A stretch of 64,000 nucleotides of DNA from Mesorhizobium sp. WSM3862 (GTDB lineage Bacteria > Pseudomonadota > Alphaproteobacteria > Rhizobiales > Rhizobiaceae): the NCBI RefSeq assembly GCF_002294985.1, contig NZ_NSGE01000002.1:310001-374000 (forward strand), read 5' to 3'. Shown one piece after another: positions 59,371 through 64,000 of this stretch. The notes below the pieces were generated by a model. That model was not told the DNA's origin and did no database searches. It saw only the letters and a list, made by a program, of their open reading frames with translations. How positions within the stretch are numbered: the stretch's first letter is position 1; each line of letters begins with the position of its first letter. Made by a program: the position numbers and the translations under genes.

Positions 59371-60588
59371 TCAGACGCCGCCCGTCAGGCTGGCCGACAA
59401 GAGCAGCAGGCCAACGAGGAAGATGAAGGCGGCGCCGCCGATCTCGACGATCGAATGGATGCGGTTGCCGATGCGTCCGTCGCCGGCGAAATAGACAGCC
59501 CAGTTCTTGGCAGTCACCGCGATCGTCGCCAGCGCGGAGACGGTGATCGCGGTGCCGATCGACATGGCGAGCACCGAGAGCAGGCCGCCGAGCCAGAGTC
59601 CGTTGAGAAGCGCGAAGCTCAGCACGATCAGCGCGCCGGAGCAGGGGCGGATGCCGACGGCGGCCACCGCCGACCAGGCGGTCTTCCAGTCGAAGCGATC
59701 GCCCGAAAGCAGCGCCGGATCCGGCGCGTGCGAATGGCCGCAGGTGTCGCAGACTTCTCCCGGGCCGTGGTGATGATGCCCAGCGTGAGCATGGTCGTGC
59801 GCCGCGTGGTCGTGATCATGCGCCTTGTGATCAGTCGCCTCATGGCTGTGCGCATGCGAATGCGCGGCATGATCATGGTCGTGATGCGCGTGCGAGTGCG
59901 TCGAGTGGGCATGCGCGGAATGCGAATGGGAGTGGGAATGACCGGCATGGGAATGCGCGTGAGCATGCGAGTGCCCGCCACGCGAGTGGCCGGCATGGGC
60001 CGCCGACAGGCTGTGGGCCGGACCGGCGCCGAACCGCCGAAGAATGGCCGGGCCCGCCTTGCGCCACAGTAGCCAGGCGCCGAACAGCGTCACCAGCACA
60101 TAACTGGAGATCTCAAGAAACCATGCCGCGTCGGTCATCGACACCGCCGTGCCGCGCAGCACGAAATAGGCAAGCATCATGACGACGACCGCGGTCAGCC
60201 CCTGCAGCAGCGCCGAGACGAAGGACAGCATGATCCCGCGCTTCAGCGCCACTTCGTTGGCGACCATGTAGGACGAAATCACCGCCTTGCCGTGGCCGGG
60301 CCCGGCGGCGTGGAAAATGCCGTAGGCGAAGGACAGGCCGACGAGCAGCCAGAGCTTGTTGCCGTCCTGGCGCATGGCTTTCATCGCGGCCGCCAGCGAA
60401 TGGTAGAATTCCTGCTGCCTGAGATTGATCCACATCAGGATATGGGCGAACGGACCGGTCGTGCTCGGCGCCATGCCGTCATTGGTGCCGATGCCGAGCG
60501 AGCTCTGGGCATGGGCGACGCCGGGTAGATGCGTCATGACCAAGGTGGCGGCCGCGAGGCCGAGCGCCAAGCGCAGCGACGGTTTCAT
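59371..60588 (-). CDS. NicO-family nickel/cobalt/zinc transporter (RcnA/ZevB-like)
   Basis: A 405-residue membrane protein. It has a signal-like N-terminus (about 1-28), an AAGPGHGKAVISSYMV motif near 95 with the family's conserved His, and IRPCSGALIVLSFAL near 318. A long cytoplasmic or periplasmic loop (about 200-290) is extraordinarily His-rich (HSHAHAHSHAGHSHSHSHS). The ATG at 60588 was preferred to a GTG one codon earlier. It follows the DUF1007 gene by 6 nt; the same pair forms ZevB/ZevA, linked to zinc uptake in Haemophilus. Efflux or uptake and the metal cannot be decided by sequence. Confidence 0.88.
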   Translation of the reverse strand: MKPSLRLALGLAAATLVMTHLPGVAHAQSSLGIGTNDGMAPSTTGPFAHILMWINLRQQEFYHSLAAAMKAMRQDGNKLWLLVGLSFAYGIFHAAGPGHGKAVISSYMVANEVALKRGIMLSFVSALLQGLTAVVVMMLAYFVLRGTAVSMTDAAWFLEISSYVLVTLFGAWLLWRKAGPAILRRFGAGPAHSLSAAHAGHSRGGHSHAHAHSHAGHSHSHSHSAHAHSTHSHAHHDHDHAAHSHAHSHEATDHKAHDHDHAAHDHAHAGHHHHGPGEVCDTCGHSHAPDPALLSGDRFDWKTAWSAVAAVGIRPCSGALIVLSFALLNGLWLGGLLSVLAMSIGTAITVSALATIAVTAKNWAVYFAGDGRIGNRIHSIVEIGGAAFIFLVGLLLLSASLTGGV

Positions 60589-60594
60589 CACCAG

Positions 60595-61263
60595 TTATCC
60601 TTCCGGCGGACAGTTCAGTTCGAGCTTGGTGGCGAAGATCTTGCTCATGTCGGTGCCCGTCGGATCGTTGAAGAAGGCTTCCGTCAGGGTCTTCTGGTTT
60701 TCCTTGATCGCTTCGTCCGGATCGGGACGGATCACCTTTTTGGTGCAATTCGCGGGCAATCCCTCAACGGTGAGGTTGGCGTCGTCGGTGAAGTCGATCG
60801 CCGTGTAGAAGGTTGGATCGTAGACGCCGACGTCGATCTTGCCGGCGAGCTTGATCGGCGTCTTCGGCTGCGACTCGAACAGAATGATCAGCTGGTCGTT
60901 GTCGAAGCTCGCCATCAGATGCGGCGGAGGGACCATGGCCACGTCCTTGCCGTCCTGCGTGACCAGCTGGAAATAGTTGAACTCGGCCAGCGAGGAATGG
61001 ACGGTGTCGGCCACTTCCTTGAGCTCTTTGTCGTCAAGCTTCAGATCGGAGTTCTTGTCGAACTCCATCATCACTGTACTCGAAAACAGATCGTCGAAGC
61101 GCCAAAGGTGGCGCAGCGCCGTCACACTTTGGTGATCCGCGCTGAGGATGACGTCGAGGCGAGCCTCGGCGAAGACGTGCGGGTGCACCTGGGCGGGCTC
61201 TACCGCGGCAAAGGTGGCCGCAATTGCCGAAGCCAGTACGATTGCTTGCCGTTTCAGGTGCAT
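60595..61263 (-). CDS. DUF1007 family periplasmic protein (ZevA-like)
   Basis: A 222-residue exported protein. The signal peptide ends near VEPAQA-type VEPAQVHPH (about 24). The mature part starts with HPHVFAEARLDVIL, the family hallmark, with two His that probably bind metal. FDKNSDLKLDDKELKEV resembles an EF-hand-like acidic loop. It is the partner of the NicO transporter directly downstream. The start at ATG 61263 gives the expected signal peptide; a longer frame would run into repeat sequence. Confidence 0.88.
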   Translation of the reverse strand: MHLKRQAIVLASAIAATFAAVEPAQVHPHVFAEARLDVILSADHQSVTALRHLWRFDDLFSSTVMMEFDKNSDLKLDDKELKEVADTVHSSLAEFNYFQLVTQDGKDVAMVPPPHLMASFDNDQLIILFESQPKTPIKLAGKIDVGVYDPTFYTAIDFTDDANLTVEGLPANCTKKVIRPDPDEAIKENQKTLTEAFFNDPTGTDMSKIFATKLELNCPPEG

Positions 61264-61396
61264 TCCGGGCCGCGATTCCATCGACTTTGGGAGTGGGCTC
61301 CGAGAGTTAACAGAAAGGGGGCGAAATTGGGACGCGCTCTCGGAGAGCGTTGCGCTCTTTCCAGATTCGCTCGATGCGCTTTTAGGCTCTGATTCT

Positions 61397-61443
61397 GCGC
61401 ATGTCCTTGTGCCGAAAACGGTTCCCACCTTCGGGGGACGTGC
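61397..61443. repeat. Diverged family A palindrome after the LysR gene
   Basis: GCGCATGTCC ... GGACGTGC encloses CCGAAAACGG and CACCTTCGGG, the second-hairpin plan of family A (1554-1653, 14483-14579) with many changes. It lies directly after the LysR stop codon and could end that transcript. Confidence 0.5.
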
Positions 61444-61444
61444 T

Positions 61445-62344
61445 TCACGCAGCGTCGCGCGTCCTGAACCAGTGCACCAGGAAATCGACGAAGACACGGA
61501 CCTTGGCGGGCAAATAGCGGCGATGCGGATAGACCGCGAAGATGCCGCTGCCCGAGAGGATGCGGTCGTCGAGCACCGTCACCAGCTTGCCCGACGCGAC
61601 TTCGGGCGCAGCGATGAAATCCGGCAGGATGGTGAAGCCCAGGCCCGACACGGCGGCTGCTCTCGCCGCCATCGGACTGTTGACCTCGATCGGCCCCGAC
61701 ACGGTGACGCTCACCGAATCCTCGCCGTCTCCCTTGAAGCGCCAGTTGGCTAAAGAGCGGCCGTTGGTGTCGACGATGCAGGGCATGTTGGAAAGATCCT
61801 GCGGGCGGCTCGGGGTGCCATGCTTTGCGAGCAGGTCCGGCGACGCGCAGAGCTTGATCGAAAACGGCCCGAGGCGCCGCGCGATCAGCGACGAGTTCTC
61901 CAGCCGCGAAATGCGTACGGCGACATCGAAGCCTTCCTCGACCAGATCGACGAAGCGGTCGTCGAGATGGATGTCGAGAACGATATCCGGATGTTGCTTG
62001 GCAAAGTCGATCAGCGACTGGCCAATCGGCGCGTCGGCAAAGGTGCGCGCCGCCGAGAGCTTGATGCGGCCGCGCACGTCGCCGGAAGATTCGCGCACGG
62101 CATCGGCCAGGCTGTCGACCTCGCGCACGATTTCGGAGGCGCGCTGATAATAGGTGTGGCCGGCTTCGGTCAGCGAGAACTGCCGCGTCGTGCGGTTCAA
62201 CAATAGCGCGCCGAGTTCGTCCTCGAGCTCGCGCACATATTTCGACAGCAGCGCCTTGGAACGGCCGATCTTGCGCGCGGCGGCCGAGAAGCCTTCGGCC
62301 TCGACCACGTCGATGAAGGCGCGCATTCGGGTCAATGTATCCAT
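61445..62344 (-). CDS. LysR family transcriptional regulator
   Basis: A 299-residue regulator. The N-terminal winged helix-turn-helix (3-62) is MRAFIDVVEAEGFSAAARKI plus SKALLSKYVRELEDEL. The effector-binding domain (about 90-295) has the typical AVRISRL and GLGFTILPDFI segments. It is co-oriented with the amidase two nucleotides upstream, an uncommon layout for LysR genes, which usually diverge from their targets. It therefore probably regulates its own amidase operon or a remote gene. Confidence 0.93.
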   Translation of the reverse strand: MDTLTRMRAFIDVVEAEGFSAAARKIGRSKALLSKYVRELEDELGALLLNRTTRQFSLTEAGHTYYQRASEIVREVDSLADAVRESSGDVRGRIKLSAARTFADAPIGQSLIDFAKQHPDIVLDIHLDDRFVDLVEEGFDVAVRISRLENSSLIARRLGPFSIKLCASPDLLAKHGTPSRPQDLSNMPCIVDTNGRSLANWRFKGDGEDSVSVTVSGPIEVNSPMAARAAAVSGLGFTILPDFIAAPEVASGKLVTVLDDRILSGSGIFAVYPHRRYLPAKVRVFVDFLVHWFRTRDAA

Positions 62345-62346
62345 GA

Positions 62347-63546
62347 TCAGACCTTTCGGGCCGCGTCCAGAATCGTGCGGCCGAGCCCTATCAGGGCGAC
62401 GTCGCTGCCGAAAGGGCCGAGCAGCGACAGGCCGAAGGGCGCGCCATCGACGGAACCGAGCGGCAAGGTGATCTGCGGGAAGCCCGACAACCCGGCCAGG
62501 CACAAAAGATGCAGCGCCCTTTCGCGATAGGCCTGGAACTGCTCCGGCGTGCTGGTCTTCAGTGGCGCTGCGCCCGGCACGGTCGGCAGAACAAGAAAGC
62601 CGTCGTTGCCGAGCAGCTTGCCGAACTCGGAACGGAAGGCTGCCCGACGCGCCGTTTCGGCTTCGACCGTCTTTGGGTCGATCGTGCGGCCGAAGCCGAA
62701 ACGCTCGTCGACACCCGGACCCAGCCCGTGACCGCCTGCCGAAATCCAGCCGCCATGCACCTGCCAGGCCTCGAAGGCCTGCAGCCGGCGAAAGCACCAG
62801 TAGAGATCATCTGGGGACGAGGCGAAGGCGTGTTCGGTTTCGGTCGGCTCGCCGACGACGGCTGCTGCCTGTGCCTTCACCCGCGCATATTCGGCGGCTT
62901 CCGTCGGCCCGGAAACAAAGGCATCGAGCCAGCCGATCGACAGCGGGCGGTTGAGCGGATGCTGGTGTGGATCGCGTCCGAGCAGAAGCTTGCCGGCCAT
63001 TTCGTAAGCTTCTATGTCGCCGGCGAACCAGCCGAAGGTGTCGAAGCTCGGCGCGAGCTTCATGGCGCCCTCGAGCGATACCCGGCCGTGACTGGTGCGC
63101 AGCCCGATCAACCCGCAGAAGCTCGCCGGCGCGCGGATCGAGCCGCCGGTGTCGGAGCCGACGGCGATGTCGGCAAGGCCGCCGGCGACCGCTGCCGCCG
63201 AACCTGACGAGGAGCCGCCGGTCACGCGATCCGGAGCGGCTGCGTTCACCGGAAACGGGAAATGCGAATTCTGGCCGAACAGCGAGAAGGCGAGCTCGTC
63301 GGTTTGCGTCTTGCCGACGAATCGCGCACCGGCATCGAGAATCAACTGCACAGCCTCGGCCGTCCGCGAGGCGGCGTGAGCCTGTTCGAACTTGCGCGGG
63401 TTGCCGCAGCCGGTGCGATAGCCGGCGACGTCATAGATGTCCTTCACGGCTAGGCGCAGGCCGGCCAGCGGGCCAAATTCCGCATTGGCCACGGGCATTT
63501 GGCGCAGATCGAGGAAGGCGTTGAGAGGGCCGTGGGTGCCTGGCAT
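62347..63546 (-). CDS. Amidase signature family hydrolase
   Basis: A 399-residue amidase. The Ser-cisSer-Lys triad is visible: Lys in LRLAVKDIYDVAGYRTGCG (about 29-47), cis-Ser in VTGGSSSGSAAAVA near 119, and nucleophile Ser in GSDTGGSIRAPASFCGL near 140. It is on the short side of the family, lacking a C-terminal extension. Substrate is unknown; related enzymes hydrolyse indoleacetamide, aryl amides or allophanate. ATG 63546 lies inside a direct repeat (CATTGTTCGAT) that may be an operator. Confidence 0.9.
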   Translation of the reverse strand: MPGTHGPLNAFLDLRQMPVANAEFGPLAGLRLAVKDIYDVAGYRTGCGNPRKFEQAHAASRTAEAVQLILDAGARFVGKTQTDELAFSLFGQNSHFPFPVNAAAPDRVTGGSSSGSAAAVAGGLADIAVGSDTGGSIRAPASFCGLIGLRTSHGRVSLEGAMKLAPSFDTFGWFAGDIEAYEMAGKLLLGRDPHQHPLNRPLSIGWLDAFVSGPTEAAEYARVKAQAAAVVGEPTETEHAFASSPDDLYWCFRRLQAFEAWQVHGGWISAGGHGLGPGVDERFGFGRTIDPKTVEAETARRAAFRSEFGKLLGNDGFLVLPTVPGAAPLKTSTPEQFQAYRERALHLLCLAGLSGFPQITLPLGSVDGAPFGLSLLGPFGSDVALIGLGRTILDAARKV

Positions 63547-63585
63547 TGTTCGATTTCCGAATACGGTCCACAAACATTGTTCGAT
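63544..63585. promoter_or_regulatory. Direct repeats (CATTGTTCGAT) at the amidase start
   Basis: CATTGTTCGAT occurs at 63544-63554, covering the amidase start codon, and at 63575-63585, spaced by 31 bp (about three helix turns). The spacing favours binding of a regulator on one DNA face. The co-transcribed LysR protein is a candidate, though LysR sites usually contain T-N11-A palindromes, which I do not see clearly. Confidence 0.4.
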
Positions 63586-63669
63586 GCCGCAATTTTTACA
63601 ACCGGCGCTGACGATTTTTATTGATTGTGAAACCCTTCGCTCTTATATCGCGCTTGCCCAAAGTCGCAC

Positions 63670-64000
63670 GTGCCTGTGGGTGTCCGCCGATCCTCGAATG
63701 GTGAGGGCAATCGGTAAGGTAAACTGGAGCCACCCCTCCAGTCGGTCAGTGGCCAACCACAAGACCGAGGACACCTTGAAGCAACGACGGTGCGGGCCTT
63801 TCTGGTGTCTGCCGGTCGTCCAAAGACCGGGGTTACTGAAGAGGCACACCTTCATTGCCGGCAGTGCGGACGGGTCCTCCCATCCAAGCCAAGGCAGACA
63901 AAGCGAACCGAGGCCGGGCAAGGCCAGGTTCACCGCCGCGAGACGGCGATCCGTGGTTCCGGGGTCTCCACCGGCTGGTTCCATGGATTTTCCGTCCCGC
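63670..64000. other. Highly structured non-coding stretch at the right edge
   Basis: From about 63670 the plus strand contains many nested complementary segments: GGTGTCC (63679-63685) with GGACACC (63769-63775), CCGAT with ATCGG (63687/63710), ACTGGAG with CTCCAGT (63723/63736), and CCGGTC with GACCGG (63812/63825). No reading frame is convincing. The multi-branched layout recalls domain I of a group II intron or another large structured RNA, but the diagnostic 3' parts would lie beyond the window. It could equally be an untranslated or decayed element. Confidence 0.35.

Noticed and set aside
59750..60000. Possible tandem DNA repeat or CRISPR-like array in the GC-rich periodic stretch
   Set aside because: The periodicity comes from alternating His and Ser/Ala codons of the NicO His-rich loop; there are no constant-length repeats with unique spacers.
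63643..63984. A 113-codon minus-strand frame at the right edge
   Set aside because: It lies exactly over the nested inverted repeats. Its amino-acid sequence has no domain, and the base pairing explains the region better.
63670..64000. RNase P RNA, SRP RNA, tmRNA or cobalamin riboswitch at the right edge
   Set aside because: None of the universal motifs I know (GAGGAAAGTC, the SRP tetraloop region, the tmRNA tag, or the B12 box) could be found on either strand.

Overview
The window reads as chromosomal DNA of a Mesorhizobium-like member of the Rhizobiales (Alphaproteobacteria). The composition is GC-rich with strong codon bias. It carries several lineage markers: the single-domain response regulator CpdR, the alpha-proteobacterial sRNA mmgR (alpha-r8 / Rfam 'suhB'), a Brucella-type Omp10 lipoprotein, homospermidine synthase, rhizobial NicO + DUF1007 metal genes, and the two-hairpin intergenic repeats usual in Mesorhizobium. 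No phage, transposase, CRISPR or rRNA gene was recognised. There are two tRNA genes.

Region by region. (1) 1-13.5 kb: a catabolic locus on the minus strand, led by a LacI-type repressor. It holds a Gfo/Idh oxidoreductase, a fused CoA-transferase, a crotonase, an aldehyde dehydrogenase, a glucose/mannose-type (GtsA-like) ABC importer, a GMC oxidoreductase and the start of an SDR. A DUF993 aldolase-superfamily gene diverges from it. Two LacI-type palindromes (core TGGAACGTTCCA) lie in the divergent promoter region. The substrate is unknown. (2) 13.5-20.3 kb: two tiny uncharacterised ORFs, tRNA-Val(GAC), cpdR, an N-formylglutamate amidohydrolase, the mmgR sRNA, a HisN-type phosphatase, a lysophospholipase-like hydrolase, a small heat-shock gene with an RpoH-like promoter and a ROSE-like leader, and threonine aldolase. 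(3) 20.3-27.1 kb: gltB and gltD (glutamate synthase) behind a palindrome-rich upstream region. (4) 27-39.4 kb: envelope and housekeeping genes (SGNH-like protein, lytic transglycosylase, galU, beta-barrel porin, kdsD, NfeD + SPFH pair, hemH, 5'-nucleotidase with a LysM tail, omp10). (5) 39.5-47.1 kb: homospermidine synthase, a DUF3445/HDOD + YciI pair, pabB/pabC, a membrane-anchored HhH protein and oligoendopeptidase F. (6) 47.2-55.2 kb: an NtrC-family regulator, a DUF882 peptidase-like exported protein, an unusual tRNA with anticodon UUG, a 58-aa secreted peptide, eda, trhO, a TerB/DUF533 protein, a CtrA-box-preceded candidate sRNA and an SDR. (7) 55.2-64 kb: an aminotransferase, a GNAT enzyme, a CDF metal exporter, a small membrane protein, a DenD-like dehydrogenase, a NicO/DUF1007 (ZevB/ZevA-like) pair, LysR + amidase, then a highly structured non-coding stretch that runs off the right edge.

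Most of the window is ordinary core chromosome. The points that most deserve a second look are the unassigned LacI-controlled pathway at the left end, the UUG tRNA, the RNA elements (mmgR, ROSE-like leader, CtrA-linked candidate sRNA) and the structured right edge. All assignments were made by eye from motifs and context, with no database search.
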